Source: Nematostella vectensis
Lineage: Eukaryota; Cnidaria; Anthozoa; Actiniaria; Edwardsiidae
Assembly: GCF_932526225.1 (NCBI RefSeq)
Contig: NC_064034.1
Location: 7,488,001 to 7,552,000, forward strand
DNA length: 64,000 nucleotides
Reading direction: 5' to 3'
Shown: positions 49,001 through 61,002 of the stretch, piece after piece
Layout of the letters: each line of letters starts with the position of its first letter
Position numbering within the stretch: position 1 is the stretch's first letter
Notes under the pieces: model-generated
Seen by the model: only the letters and a program-made list of their open reading frames with translations
The model's database searches: none
Told to the model about the DNA's origin: nothing
Made by a program: the position numbers and the translations under genes

Positions 49001-52000
49001 CTTTACACCGTGTTGGTGATAATCTGTGTTACTTTACACCGTGTTGGTGATGATCTGTGTTACTGAATGGTACACCGTGTTGGTGATGATCTGTGTTACT
49101 GAGTGGTACACCGTGTTGGTGATGATCTGTGTTACTTTACACCGTGTTGGTGATAATCTGTGTTACTTTACACCGTGTTGGTGATGATCTGTGTTACTGA
49201 ATGATACACCGTGTTGGTGATGATCTGTGTTACTTTACACAGTGCTGGTGATGATCTGTGTTACTTTACACCGTGTTGGTGATGATATGTGTTACTTTAC
49301 ACCGTGTTGGTGATGATCTGTGTTACTTTACACCGTGTTGGTGATGATCTGTGTTACTTTAAACCGTGTTGGTGAGGATCTGTGTTACTTTACACCGTGT
49401 TGTTGATGATCTGTGTTACTTTACACCGTGTTGGTGATGATCTGTGTTACTTTACACCGTGTTGGTGATGATCTGTGTTACTTTACACCGTGTTGGTGAT
49501 GATCTGTGTTACTGAGTGGTACACCGTGTTGGTGAGGATCTGTGTTACTTTACACCGTGTTGTTGATGATCTGTGTTACTTTAAACCGTGTTGGTGAGGA
49601 TCTGTGTTACTTTACACCGTGTTGTTGATGATCTGTGTTACTTTACACCGTGTTGGTGATGATCTGTGTTACTTTACACCGTGTTGGTGATGATCTGTGT
49701 TACTTTACACCGTGTTGGTGATGATCTGTGTTACTGAGTGGTACACCGTGTTGGTGAGGATCTGTGTTACTTTACACCGTGTTGTTGATGATCTGTGTTA
49801 CTTTACACCGTGTTGGTGATGATCTGTGTTACTTTACACCGTGTTGGTGATGATCTGTGTTACTTTACACCGTGTTGGTGATGATCTGTGTTACTGAGTG
49901 GTACACCGTGTTGGTGATGATCTGTGTTACTTTACACCGTGTTGGTGATAATCTGTGTTACTTTACACCGTGTTGGTGATGATCTGTGTTACTGAATGAT
50001 ACACCGTGTTGGTGATGATCTGTGTTACTTTACACCGTGCTGGTGATGATCTGTGTTACTTTACACCGTGTTGGTGATGATATGTGTTACTTTACACCGT
50101 GTTGGTGATGATCTGTGTTACTTTACACCGTGTTGGTGATGATCTGTGTTACTTTACACCGTGTTGGTGATGTTCTGTGTTACTTTACACCGTGCTGGTG
50201 ATGATCTGTGTTACTTTACACCGTGTTGGTGATGATCTGTGTTACTGAGTGATACACCGTGTTGTTGATGATCTGTGTTACTTTACACCGTGTTGGTGAT
50301 AATCTGTGTTACTTTACACCGTGTTGGTGATGATCTGTGTTACTGAGTGGTACACCGTGTTGGTGATGATCTGTGTTACTTTACACCGTGCTGGTGATGA
50401 TCTGTGTTACTTTACACCGTGTTGGTGATGATCTGTGTTACTGAGTGGTACACCGTGTTGGTGATGATCTGTGTTACTATACACCGTGTTGGTGATGATC
50501 TGTGTTACTTTACACCGTGTTGGTGATGATATGTGTTACTTTACACCGTGTTGGTGATGATCTGTGTTACTTTACACCGTGTTGGTGATGATCTGTGTTA
50601 CTTTACACCGTGTTGTTGATGATCTGTGTTACTTTACATCGTGTTGGTGATGATCTGTGTTACTGAGTGGTACACCGTGTTGGTGATGATCTGTGTTACT
50701 TTACACCGTGTTGGTGATGATCTGTGTTACTTTACACCGTGTTGGCGATGATCTGTGTACCATGAGATAAAGCTTGCTGCTACATACACGGTTGTTGGTA
50801 TAGATGTATCCATCGACGTTGAAGACAGGGAGAATGATCCATTCAAACTTTTCCACCATTTGCTGCACACGAGAGTTGTTTGGATATGTTTGTACAAGCT
50901 AGAAGATAAGACATTGATTTTAGATGGCTGATACATTTGGTATTTGTAATTTATGCCACGGTTTTGATGATGATGGTGATAATGATGGTTACAGATGAAA
51001 ATAACGGCAAACCTGAAGGTGTTGTATTGCTGATTAATGACTATGAGGGGATAAGTTTGGAGGAGACGGAGGTTTCTCGGGTGTGTCCTTAGGATGCCGC
51101 GATCACTCTGCAACCGCACTCACATGGAAACCCGACGGTAAAAGGAAAGTAGGAAGACCCAGGACAACTTGGAAGGGGGTCGGTGGAAAGTGAGAGCAAA
51201 GAGGGTGATGGAAACCTTGGAAGCAGGCAAGAATAGTAGCATGCGATAGAGCCAAAGGGAGGAAAATTCCAAGGCCTAATACTCAACCGAGCATAGGTAA
51301 AGGTGAAGATTATGACGCTATTGTTTTTGCTGATGAAGAAAAATATAGTGATGGGGATTGTAAGAATGATAATAAAAGATGATATATTATGGTGTATACT
51401 TATGGTGTATGATGATCAAATGAGGATGATAGTGATATAGATGACAACGATGTCGGTTGGTGGTGGTGGCGCTTATTCGCTTACCTTCCGGGCGACATAC
51501 ATGCATGTTGAAATGCTTATCCATTCTCTGCTGTGTATTCCACAATTTATGAAAAATATTGGCTTGTTTCTTGTTCTATTGGCGCTGATCTACATAAACA
51601 TAGACATACAAAAAGTATCAAGTCAAAAGACCTTCCCGTTTTTCAGACTTTAAATAATAGAAAAATCCCCCCAAAGAGAACATCTGTTCGTAGATTATCG
51701 CACGCGTAAATAGTGCCTACCTTTAACCCATATATTTTTCGTCCTTCGTATGTTTTACCAAAATCAACAAGAGATACAGTGCTTGGGTTGGTCCGAGAGA
51801 GACGGGTCATTTCCCCGACAATCTAAAACAACAAAATGAATGAGTCAAGAGCTCGTCTCGTCATTATATAAATACTTAGATACTCGGATGTACTCAGATA
51901 GGCTCAACCCTCTATTTAAAGCTCCAAACAGACTTAAAGGCTGCTTTTGTCAAGGTTTCTCAAGCTTTAAAATTATATATAAAACTACAAGAAGGCAGTT

Positions 52001-54543
52001 TCAACAGGCAGAAGGACACGAACTCAGAGGTCGATGTTCATGTACAACTTGTCACTTTTGAACGTTCTTGTAAATCATTGGTCTAAATTCCACGCGAGGG
52101 TCACGCAAGTTTCCACACGACATCAAACGGACAGCGTGTGTTTAATTTAGCTAAACATATCGTGATAAATAGTGCAATTACGATTTGTTTGAACGAGCCC
52201 CAAAGTTGCATAGCACACGTATATTTTCATCACCATGACGCATCCAAAGTGTGTATGATTCAACAAAAAGTTTCGATTCTCGTTAGTTGTATGGTGAGTC
52301 CAAAAGTCTCTGGTACTTTTCTAAATGTCATAAAGGGAAAGCAGTGGAGCTGCACTTTTTTGCAAGGGCGGCCTTTTAGTAGTTATAGTAGTTACGGCGT
52401 AATGATTATTTTCCACGAACTATCATTTCACCATTACATTATGTCACCTGTTTATACGAGTTAAATCTCGTGTCGAAGTTCCCACCAAATCTTGGACGCA
52501 TGCGCTCCATGTTCAGAAGCCGCTGGACGTTGCGCACGCGCACAGTGTATGTTATGTTTCTACTTGTCAGTAATTCTTCGAATTCCCTGTGTTTTTGGCG
52601 GGAAATATGAATATCGACAGGATGCCAAACCCCTGATGGAAAACTCCAGAAATCCAACTGTGGAAGTCAGAAAAAGTTGGGGAAAGGTAAGTATTTAGAG
52701 GGTTATAATTGGGGGCGCTAGACAGGCGCGGTCGCTAGGGTGTAACGCTCTCTTAAGGTGGGATGCACATGTGTAATCTATAATTTGCAAACAAGAGGCA
52801 CGTGCAATACATTGGAGCTCCGATAATCACGCGTCCGTCACCTACCCCTCATCATTGCCTCTTTAACTATTAGATACATAAATTCTAACTCGGATAACTC
52901 GAATTCCTTGTTAACTAACGTGCCCAGTGATGGCAAAAATCTCCGTTGCGTCTCTTTATCAGAAAATCGTTAGAATTTGTTTAGATACATAGCAATCATT
53001 TCCTGTTTAGCTGCCTTTTCGATCGAGAAGGGTGAGGGGGGGGGGGGGGGGGGGAGCGGTAGACTTTACGCGGGTGTCGCGGATATTCCAATCACAGATA
53101 TTAAATAGAGAATAAAAGCAATTCCTCTTTCTCTAAACCCTTTTATTCGGGAATCAAAATGAATAGAAAATATTCACAGGATGAGCTTACCTCGAAATAA
53201 TTGTCGTTTTTAACCAAGTCATCTAAAAACTCGAGCGTGTTTTCGTCTGAAGGAATTATACGTATTAAGCGGTGTCTAATAATAAAAAAGAGATATAAAT
53301 AAATTGAAATGCAACCGTTATTGAAATGATAATAGTTATATAATTATCTCCAGTCACGGCGCATTTTTACGCCTCCTGCTACCGTGATGCAAAGTCTATT
53401 TCTGTCAAAACTAAAATCTAAAAACATCCTTCTTTAGTATTAATTAATTAAAGAAGGCCACTCAATACCGGTCACAGAAAGCATCCACTCCCATCGGATT
53501 ATTAAAGCCAGTAACAAAGCTACTCAATTAACCAAATCATAGCTACTTTATCAATTAAATGTTTTTATTGGCGAAAATCTTACTTCAATCGTGGATAGTT
53601 ATTTTGAACATAGACCAAATAGGTTGCTATGAGGAGCGACTAATCAAAATTCTTTAAGGAACATAACTTTTAAAGCACTTCGAAAGAAACAGCAACTGTA
53701 TAAACAGTAACACGAGAGCTCTTTCAAGGATTACAAGAAATTTCTATAATGGAAAGCATATGGATATGTCAATGACCTCTAATAACATGCAGGCTAAGTA
53801 AATTTGAACTCTTCAAATGATGATGAAAACATGGAAGACGAAGAAAATTTGACCCGCACATCAAATAACTTTGAATTAGAATTGATCGCTGTGGTATTTG
53901 ATAAAGATGATTATATTACAGTAAAGATATTAGTTGTCTATTCAGTTACTCATTGTTACTTATTGGCGTATACAAAGTAGAGGGGATCTGCATAAACACT
54001 TTAGTTTAGATAGAGCGAGGTCTTGCCGGGATGGATTAAAGTAAAGACCAATTTCACTACGAGCAAATCTCATGCCATAGAGATCTTGGCAAAACCATCA
54101 TCTTTGAAATCGGCATAATACATATTTGTTAAAAAAATCAATTATTAGTCAAACACAAGATTTTACTTAGGAATATGGGGAACAATAATTACGCTGTTGG
54201 CATTCGTTCAGTCTTTCGACGTCTACGTCTGCAATCTAGATTTGGTCGAAGATAATTATTTGCAATGTCATAGATTTATTTCCTTGGAATAAAATCACAA
54301 CGACCTATTGTTATGATCGGCTATCCAGGCTAACAAAGAGAAAAATATTCGAATCCTTCTAAAATTGGAACGTATTTATATGCTATCACTTTTATTTAAG
54401 TGATATTAGTTTAGCATCAGAGTCGTGAACTTGAATATTTTTACTCACCCATGGTAGGTCATCCGACGACCGGAGGAATCGCCAAAACCCAAAACAAATA
54501 GAAACAATATCCACGCAAACGTTCCTCTTACAATTCCCTCCAT
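43074..54543 (-). CDS. Secreted zinc metallocarboxypeptidase, M14A (carboxypeptidase A/B type), copy 2
   Basis: Same family and likely role as the plus-strand copy at 28937. Exons in gene order: 54543-54449, 53275-53191, 52657-52448, 51822-51721, 51589-51485, 50898-50788, 46825-46738, 46498-46293, 46102-46018, 43255-43074; 1269 nt, 422 aa, in phase throughout, all GT-AG. Layout: signal peptide ([17 protein letters not shown]), propeptide ([19 protein letters not shown]), catalytic domain. Catalytic residues: H69 and E72 in GIHSREW, R127 in DRMWRK, N144-R145 in DLNRNF, H196 in DFHSYGQ, Y248 across the exon 9/10 junction, E270 in YGVELRPG. Position 255 is Thr. Exon sizes nearly equal those of copy 1 (111 nt exon 6 in both), so the two arose by gene duplication, now inverted relative to each other. 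Intron 6 carries a 3.9-kb minisatellite, intron 9 a hairpin and other repeats. Confidence 0.93.
43414..43520. repeat. Near-perfect 47-bp-arm hairpin in carboxypeptidase 2 intron 9
   Basis: 43414-43460 and 43474-43520 are inverted copies (outer ends aactggaaat and atttccagtt) around a 13-base loop. Only one or two mismatches are visible. It is bracketed by a direct repeat of ccagtcagtcagaa (about 43339 and 43529) with aaactgtcg nearby on both sides. Confidence 0.85.
45287..45365. repeat. Short inverted repeat around GTGTCACGCACGC
   Basis: agtgtcacgcacgc (45302) pairs with gcgtgcgtgacact (45344), with flanking agccg/cggct also paired. The same gcgtgacac core occurs twice near 36755-36785, suggesting a small dispersed family. 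Confidence 0.6.
45595..45815. repeat. GGT/GAT simple repeat in carboxypeptidase 2 intron 9
   Basis: Irregular tract of ggtggtgatggt units. ORFs through it on both strands are low-complexity artefacts. Confidence 0.85.
46871..50760. repeat. 3.9-kb minisatellite of a 31-bp unit in carboxypeptidase 2 intron 6
   Basis: Unit ctttacaccgtgttggtgat plus gatctgtgtta (31 bp). About one unit in six is a 36-bp variant with gagtggta or gagtgata inserted before caccg. Point variants (gctggtg, gttgttg, gatatg, gataatc, gaggatc) recur in the same order in different parts, showing a higher-order structure and block duplication. I estimate roughly 120 units from length. There are no unique spacers. One end stops about 30 bases from the donor of exon 6 (50788). 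Confidence 0.95.
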
Positions 54544-55915
54544 CCTTAAACAGAGGAAAATGGTATCACTCAAGCCCTTGGCGGAGAAATAAAGCTGTAA
54601 CTGAGCGCTTTTACTAGGGAGATAAACAAAGATGACGTAGAACTCATCGGCGGCAGAATTGGTTCAACCGGATGCCGCGCGCACGACCGCCTTTCATCGC
54701 GCCTCCCCTGGCAGCAATCTGGTTAATTCTTTTCACTTTTAATCCTTGTTTTGGGCATCAGAGAGGTAGCGTTTTTGACCTGAATGGCGCCCTCACTGGG
54801 TTAAAAAAACCCGTCATATCATGGAGACGGGAGGGCTTCTCACGTGTCTAAATGGCGCCCTCACTGGGTTAAAAAACCCGTCATATCATGTGGACGGGAG
54901 GGCTTCTCACGTGTCTGAATGGCGCCCTCACTGGGTTAAAAAAATCCGTTATATCATGTGGACGGGAGGGCTTCTCACGTGTCTGAATGGCGCCCTCACT
55001 GGGTTAGAAAACCCGTCTATCATGTGGACGGGAGGGCTTCTCACGTGTCTGAATGGCGCCCTCACTGGGTTAAAAAAATCCGTTATATCATGTGGACGGG
55101 AGGGCTTCTCACGTGTCTGAATGGCGCCCTCACTGGGTTAGAAAACCCGTCATATCAAGGGAGGGCGTCTCACGCGTCTACCCCTTTGAGGGCGTCCAAT
55201 GGGTTCGTCACGTACCCGTGTTGTAGTAAGTAAATAAAATTCATCGATAAAAGTAGTGCAAATATCCCCCTCTCCTGGCTCTTGCCGATAGCTATATGTA
55301 CTTTCCTTTTAAGTAATGCTCCGTGTAAGAACTACGGTGAATCGATAGGTCCTGCGGCAATAGGGGTTCGTTATCTTTTTAACTAATCTAATTAATATTG
55401 CTATGCTTATTGGTTCAAGACGCTCTGCCCGCCAAATTTGAACTTTGGAGTCACATTTCTCTGAAATAAGTGCTCTTGCACTCATATTTATTAGGGGGCT
55501 TAGGTTCGAAGTAAGAAAGCTTTCAACCTGTGCATTTTTGTTAAAATCGTATGTTCGGAGCATGGAGAAATCCCTTTCGGATATCTGCTAATAACTTTTT
55601 ATACTTCACTTATTACAATTTTGCGCTTTGTCTCTTGCCAAAGCAAACATTCCGCTGGCTAAACGTGTGAAAATACGGTCTCACATTTCCAAAAGCCTGT
55701 TAGTGTGGTAGAATTTAGCTTTCCAAAGAAAGTCACTTTTTCTTTCAAAGATTTTTGACAACGATTTTCATGTTAAGATTGACAACTAAAACGATTCACG
55801 CATTTAAATACAGTTACCAATTTTGCTTTATTTGATCCTCAATACAACTATTATCGCATACAAGCCACAGCAATAAAGTTTACTGGAATTCACAGTAGTA
55901 GCAGTCCTCTAATTA
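54544..55915. other. Intergenic region upstream of carboxypeptidase 2
   Basis: Contains the likely promoter of carboxypeptidase 2 (next to 54543), a 66-68-bp minisatellite at 54774-55195, and unassigned AT-rich sequence to the end of the neighbouring minus-strand gene. No exon supported. Confidence 0.5.
54774..55195. repeat. 66-68-bp minisatellite, about six copies
   Basis: Copies of aatggcgccctcactggg start near 54783, 54851, 54918, 54986, 55052 and 55120. Units also contain gacgggagggcttctcacgt. The last copy is diverged. It lies about 240 bp upstream of the carboxypeptidase 2 start. Confidence 0.93.
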
Positions 55916-57309
55916 TCATTTTATCGACACAGACAGAACGCACAATATTTTCTTAAAACAAGCCGCAAGCAAGGTTTGTTCCATAAGCTCATTGATGAAT
56001 TCGAGAGTGTCCAGCTTATAATCGGGGTCTCCGTCTTCGATACATAGTAGGCCATGAGGACTCACGGAAAATTTCTGCGAAGAAATTGTAATTCTTCTGG
56101 CTCCAGACGGGCTGCATTTATATTCACTATTTCTTTCAGCTTTTTGCATCCGCATAAGCATTTCACTGCTCTTACTGACAATTGCGGGTTATTGCTGATA
56201 TTTATATTTTACAATTTTCTAAAAAAATATCTTCGCTTCACCAAACGCCGTATCTTCTACTTCAATGCATCGTTTTATGTCCTTTAGTTCTATGTCCCTT
56301 AGTTTTGTTGATGCTTTCATGAGTCGTACAGCATCAACTGATGACGGCAAAATTTGCCCTAGTGCAGAGGTTTCCTCAATGTCCTGTAAAAAAAGTACAC
56401 ACAAACTTAAGATTCCTTCTCAACTTCATTTCTTGAATATCAGAACTTATAAAAAATACAAGGCAACTACAGTCAACTTCCTCAGAAGCAGACACGTCAG
56501 GAACTAAAAACAGTGTTACAAGGGCTGTCAGCTAATGAAAATTAAGAAATACATTGTTGCTTACAATTCTTTCACTTAGACGGGAGTTTGCTGTACCTCA
56601 ATTTCAGGGTGTCAAACCCCAGGATGTTTCGCTACATTCAAGGAGTACATTCGGGCTTGTTGGTATTTACATTTCACCCAGCTTATAAATCAGGCTCACA
56701 TAACTTATATTTACATATTCACATCGTAAACTCAAATGACAACTTCCCGTAATAAAACTCTTTTAGTAAAATAGAACTAGTAAAATATTTCGTTCCCTTC
56801 TGAACCAATTATTTGCCTCTCAAGTACTTATTGACCTATGAAAATTTTACCTGGAATGGTTCTAACGCGGCTTCAGCGGCGGCGCTGGTCTCAGAGGTTT
56901 CCGGTTGGAAAAACACGCTGGAACTTGAGGCAGTTTCATCTCTACAGCTCTGCAATTTTGATTTTCGAAATAAATAACAAATTGAAAAGGAGGATCAAGA
57001 CTGGTCAAGACAGTACAGAAACAGCAGAATCTATACGGCAAGCGACAGAACATTGACTTTGAGAAAGATCATTTTTTTTACCTCGTGTGAAGTTTTCATG
57101 CGTTTGTTTCCAAGCTCCAAATCGACTCGCTGTCGACAGTACATACAAATGCTTCTAGACCAGCCCTTTTTGCCTTTGTCATCTAGCTCCAAGAAAACTT
57201 TCTCTACTCTGTTCGCCTTTCTCAGGGACCTCTGTTCCACATCTGAAGGCTTACTGCCACACCAAGCCTCGTGGTTTGGGCAGCAACATGCCTGCCTTTT
57301 GAACACCAT
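55916..57309 (-). CDS. Unrecognised protein with a cysteine-rich N-terminus, four exons
   Basis: Exons in gene order: 57309-57082, 56949-56851, 56383-56242, 56139-55916. They join in phase to 693 nt, 230 aa, with GT-AG junctions; the start is ATG at 57309 (another in-frame ATG lies at 57396). The N-terminus has CCCPNHEAWC and, about 45 residues later, ICMYCRQRVDLEL, a double C-x2-C arrangement that looks zinc-binding. The middle is Ser/Glu/Ala-rich (ETASSSSVFFQPE). The rest is mixed-charge without a recognised fold (IKRCIEVED, LDTLEFINELMEQTLL). No signal peptide or membrane span. The C-x2-C layout resembles the ORF inside the transposon at 33636-33923, so a transposon-linked or domesticated origin is possible. 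Exon choice rests on splice phase only. Confidence 0.55.
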
Positions 57310-58211
57310 GACAAGCTTTTCTAACTTCTCGGACAAAGTTTGCAAGCAAACAGAACTCAGAAGCGTTTCTTTAAAGTATATACAATAGATTTTCAAACTA
57401 TTTTCGAAGAGATAACGAATAGCGAGAGACTTGTCTTAATATATCGAGGGGGAAGCATGTAGAATTCAAAATGGCGACGTGAGCGCTAGGTCGGAAATCT
57501 AACTTCCGAACATACGATTCGGACAAAACTCGGGGATAAGTTGTAACAATGCAACCTTTGTTTTATTCTTAATTTAAATGTTTGTCAATCAATGGATAAG
57601 ATACGGAAAACACCCGAAGATGTATTTTAGCCAATCAGAGGGCAGGATTTTACTGAAGTTTTATAGCTACTTCTGCGCATGCGTTGCCGCAGGGTACCGT
57701 AGTTCTTACACGAACCATTACTTAATTAGTAAGTAGGCGTGTTTTGATAGGAAGTTCTTTTTTTAAAGATTCGTCAATGTTCTCGTGACCAGTCCCTAAT
57801 GTGACAAATGTTTCACTACAAGGTTGTCAAATTAACCAATCATCCCTTTACACGCATGTATACAGGGTTTATGAAAGAAAAAAAGAAAAAGGGAGTTACT
57901 CTTTACCGAAAGACTATTGAGGTTTGCATGATTATGCTGCTAGCCGGAACCGGAAGCGGATGTAGCAGTCCAAGCAGTACAAAAGCATCTACTGTGTTGA
58001 ACACGGAACCTGCTTTCAGTCCAGTTTTCTAGCCGTGCTAAGAGGGAGGTGGGCTAAGCATTGCGTTTGCTCACCCAACACAGGCAGCCCATACTTTTAA
58101 GAGAAAATCTTCAAAAATGGATATCCTAATATTCGTCCTAATTAGTAGATTTTGTTCAGCTGCTACTGTGGGAAGGACACATAAAATTGGGAAGCTTTTT
58201 TTCATCTAAGA
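57310..58211. other. Intergenic region left of gypsy element 2
   Basis: No exon or repeat of note was found. The likely promoter of the 55916-57309 gene lies at its left end. Confidence 0.4.
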
Positions 58212-58216
58212 GATAC

Positions 58217-58402
58217 TGTAACGATGTCGTAGGAGGCAAGAAAGAGAACTAAAGGTTTGGGTTACTTCTGGGCTCCTTTTACTGTTTTAATCTGTGTCGT
58301 CATACACCCCGAACTCCGGGTCCTATTACAATATGATTGTCTCAGCATAATCACACAACTAATCACGCATTCAATGGGAGTAGTATTACAATTAACGTCA
58401 CA
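58217..58402 (-). repeat. 3' LTR of gypsy element 2
   Basis: Starts tgtaacgatgtcg and ends taacgtcaca on the plus strand. Confidence 0.9.
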
Positions 58403-58544
58403 TCTCCCTCTCCATAACAAAACTCGAATAAATGCTATATAGAAAAAAAAACATTCAATATTCTAAATGACAATTACTGGATTCGAACAGGCGGCTTCAC
58501 AACCCTTTCACTTGTGACGACAGGGGCACTAGCTGTCTCTTGCG

Positions 58545-59554
58545 TTGCTGGGGGCTGCTCCTGTTGTACCTCCCTTGGGGTCTCGCTTGTTTGTGACTGC
58601 GGTAGCCCTTGTGGTGGAGAAGGAGGCAGAAGTCACTCTTGCGGTGGTTGTAACGGTTCATCCGTTGGAGGCTTCATATCCTCTTGAGTTCGGCAAAGAT
58701 GCCGTCTGTTTCTGCGGAACACTCTGCCATCCTCAGTGCGTACATTGTTCGATCTTATGTCCCCCTTTTTCTAACGTGTGCTTTAGTCCAAGCTTTTCCT
58801 CTGCCAATTCCTCTTGGTGGCTCTATGCGCACAACATCACCAGGCTTCAGTTCCTTTAACTCCTTTGCACTTCTGTTATAATAGTAGCTTTGCTCAGCCT
58901 TCTGCCATCTGATCTTTTGCTCGACATTATATGGAATCTTAGGGTTAAGCAGTCGAGTCGACGTTGGAATTCTTCAGAGGCAGGGGAAATTCCGAATGGC
59001 ATGCGTGTCCATCGGCATCTTGACCATGGGGTACCAAACGTGGTGAGGTAGCTACTTTCTTCGTCAAGTTGGACATGCCAGAAACCGTTTTTTGCATCAA
59101 CGACAGTAAACACCTTTGCATTCGTGAGCTTCGCTAGCAAGTCGTCGATGACAGGTATCGGTTTCTCTTGAGAGCCTCGTGTTCAGCGGTTTAGGATCAA
59201 TGCACAAACGTATCTTACCGTTACGCTTCACAGCCACTACCATTGAAGAGACCCAGTCAGTGGGAACTTCGACTGGCACTAATATCCCCTTATCTACTAG
59301 TCTGTCCAGTTCACGTTGTAAGGGTTCTCTAACCGCAAATGGGACTTTACTGACAGGCAACGCCACGGGCGTTACTGTCTTGTCGACCTCAAGGTGTAGT
59401 TTTTCTTGTAAAACGCCCCACCTTCGAAAACATCGCCTAACTCACTAACTATATCTTGCTGAGTGGATTGGAACTCATTGACTGACAGGATATTGTCGCT
59501 GTTAATTGTCATGAGCTGAAACTGTTGGATGGCTTGCGCGCCTAGCATGGGCAT
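58545..59554 (-). pseudogene. Fused RT and integrase remnants of gypsy element 2
   Basis: From right to left: a protease-RT linker piece 59554-59372, RT N-terminal piece 59366-59170 (REPLQRELDRLVDKGILVPV, KIRLCIDPKPLN), RT middle 59140-58950 (FTVVDAKNGFWHVQLDEES, TRMPFGISPASEEFQRRL). It then jumps near 58945 to an integrase C-terminal tail (YNVEQKIRWQKAEQSYYYN, LKPGDVVRI at about 58930-58830). The catalytic half of RT, RNase H and the integrase core are deleted, with frameshifts near 59150 and 59370. Confidence 0.85.
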
Positions 59555-59561
59555 GTGGCCA

Positions 59562-59745
59562 TGTGACGTTGTCGTAGGAGACTTTACAAGGCAAGAAAGA
59601 AAACTAAAGGTTTGGGTTATTTCTGAGCTCCTTTTACTGTTTTAATCTGTGTCGTCATACACCCCGAACTCCGGGTCCTCTAACAATATGATTGTCTCAG
59701 CTTAATCACGCAATCAATGGGAGTAGTATTACAATTAACGTCACA
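59562..59745 (-). repeat. 5' LTR of gypsy element 2
   Basis: Starts tgtgacgttgtcg and ends taacgtcaca. The following minus-strand bases (TGGCCACATG) lie where a tRNA primer-binding site is expected. Confidence 0.9.
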
Positions 59746-60184
59746 GATACCTCCCCTTAATAAGTCGACAAATCTCTTTCGTCTTGGTGTGGCCGCTAGA
59801 ATATGGGTGCTTACAGGAGAATACTTTCTGAGTTTGAGCTCAGGCGACATCAAGACAAACAACAAGCTCATTTTGTTGCTAAGGGTTAAAAGATATAGTG
59901 AGATTTATAGAACAGAGCGATCCTTTAGTGAGACTATTGCAAAGAAAAGGTTGTTAAAGTTTGCATCGATTTTGTGTTTGAAGAAAAAGATGACTTTTTT
60001 AACGATTTGCGCGCCGCCATTTTGATAAATCTGGATACAAAACGAACAGTTTGATGTGATTTAAACTAAGCCCCGCCCCCTTTTATGTGAAAAAGTTAAG
60101 ACTGACCCCCCTATCTTGGCAACATTTAAACTTGGTGCCCCCCTCTGGTTTTACAGCCCCCCCCCCTACTGATAATTATTGCAC

Positions 60185-60650
60185 AGTCCCTAAGCGCCTC
60201 CCTTGAATAAGCGCCTCCCCCGAATAAGCGCCCCCTTTGAACCAAAACTATTAATAAGCGCCTCCCCTGAATAAGCGCCCCCTTTGAACCAAAACTATTC
60301 ATAAGCGCCTCCCCCGAATAAGCACCCCCCTCCCTTCCCCAGGTTTTATGTAACTGAGTAAAATGACTATCATAATGTAGTTCTAAGAAAGCACTGGAGC
60401 TTCTAGGGACAAAAGAGTATTTAATGAATAAAAGTTTAATGAAAAAAGCTGCTTCAAGTTGTAATAATGATATAGAGAAAAGAAACTGATGTAGTATAAA
60501 ACTAATATTAAATGAATAAAAACACTTCGGCCTTTTGTTCGAAATTTGCCCTTTTAAATAAGCGCCTCCCTCGACAAAGCGCCTCCCCCGAATTAGCGCC
60601 CCGTCTGTCAGTCGAAAATTTTTATAAGCGCCGGGGCGCTTATTCGACTA
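60185..60650. repeat. Cluster of AATAAGCGCCTCCCC repeats
   Basis: At least ten copies of gaataagcgcctccc or aataagcgccccctttgaacc in direct orientation. A final inverted copy (ccggggcgcttattcgac, 60631-60648) can pair with the others. Similar clusters are known as mobile-element internal repeats in many animals; no ORF is associated. Confidence 0.7.
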
Positions 60651-61002
60651 AATACGATATATTACTAAACTCTTCTCCCGTCATGATCATGTGCTCAAAA
60701 CAGAAAGCTTTTAGCGACGATCTGCGCTGGGGAGTAATTTTCCATCAATATTTTGGGTGAAATTAAAGTTTTTTTTTTTAATTGGTCCATGACTTTTTCG
60801 CGATCTTTCGCCCTCGCATCGATCTTTTTTAATTACTCCTTAAAATTATTGCTGTCCATTTATCAAATCCATGCCATGTTAAATTGTTATAAGAAAAGGT
60901 GGTAGCTGATATTGGTAATCCATCGACTCGAGATGACATCGTACGACACCCAAACTTGGTAGACGTTATAGTAGCTGTCAAGGGGGATGTGACCTCAGTA
61001 GT

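Larger units (their letters stand above)
58217..59745 (-). mobile_element. Internally deleted Ty3/gypsy element with two LTRs
   Basis: LTRs 58217-58402 and 59562-59745 (about 185 bp each, TG...CA) are near-identical apart from a small indel near 58235/59585. The 5-bp flanks gatac at 58212-58216 and 59746-59750 are identical target duplications. A purine tract (minus strand GGAGAGGGAGA) abuts the 3' LTR at 58403. The interior is only about 1.16 kb. Confidence 0.92.

Noticed and set aside
46871..50760. CRISPR-like regular array
   Set aside because: Units are contiguous 31-36-bp tandem copies with no unique spacers, in an intron of a eukaryotic gene.
54821..55233. ORFs with a repeating peptide
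   Set aside because: They are translations of the 66-68-bp minisatellite; no splice or homology support.
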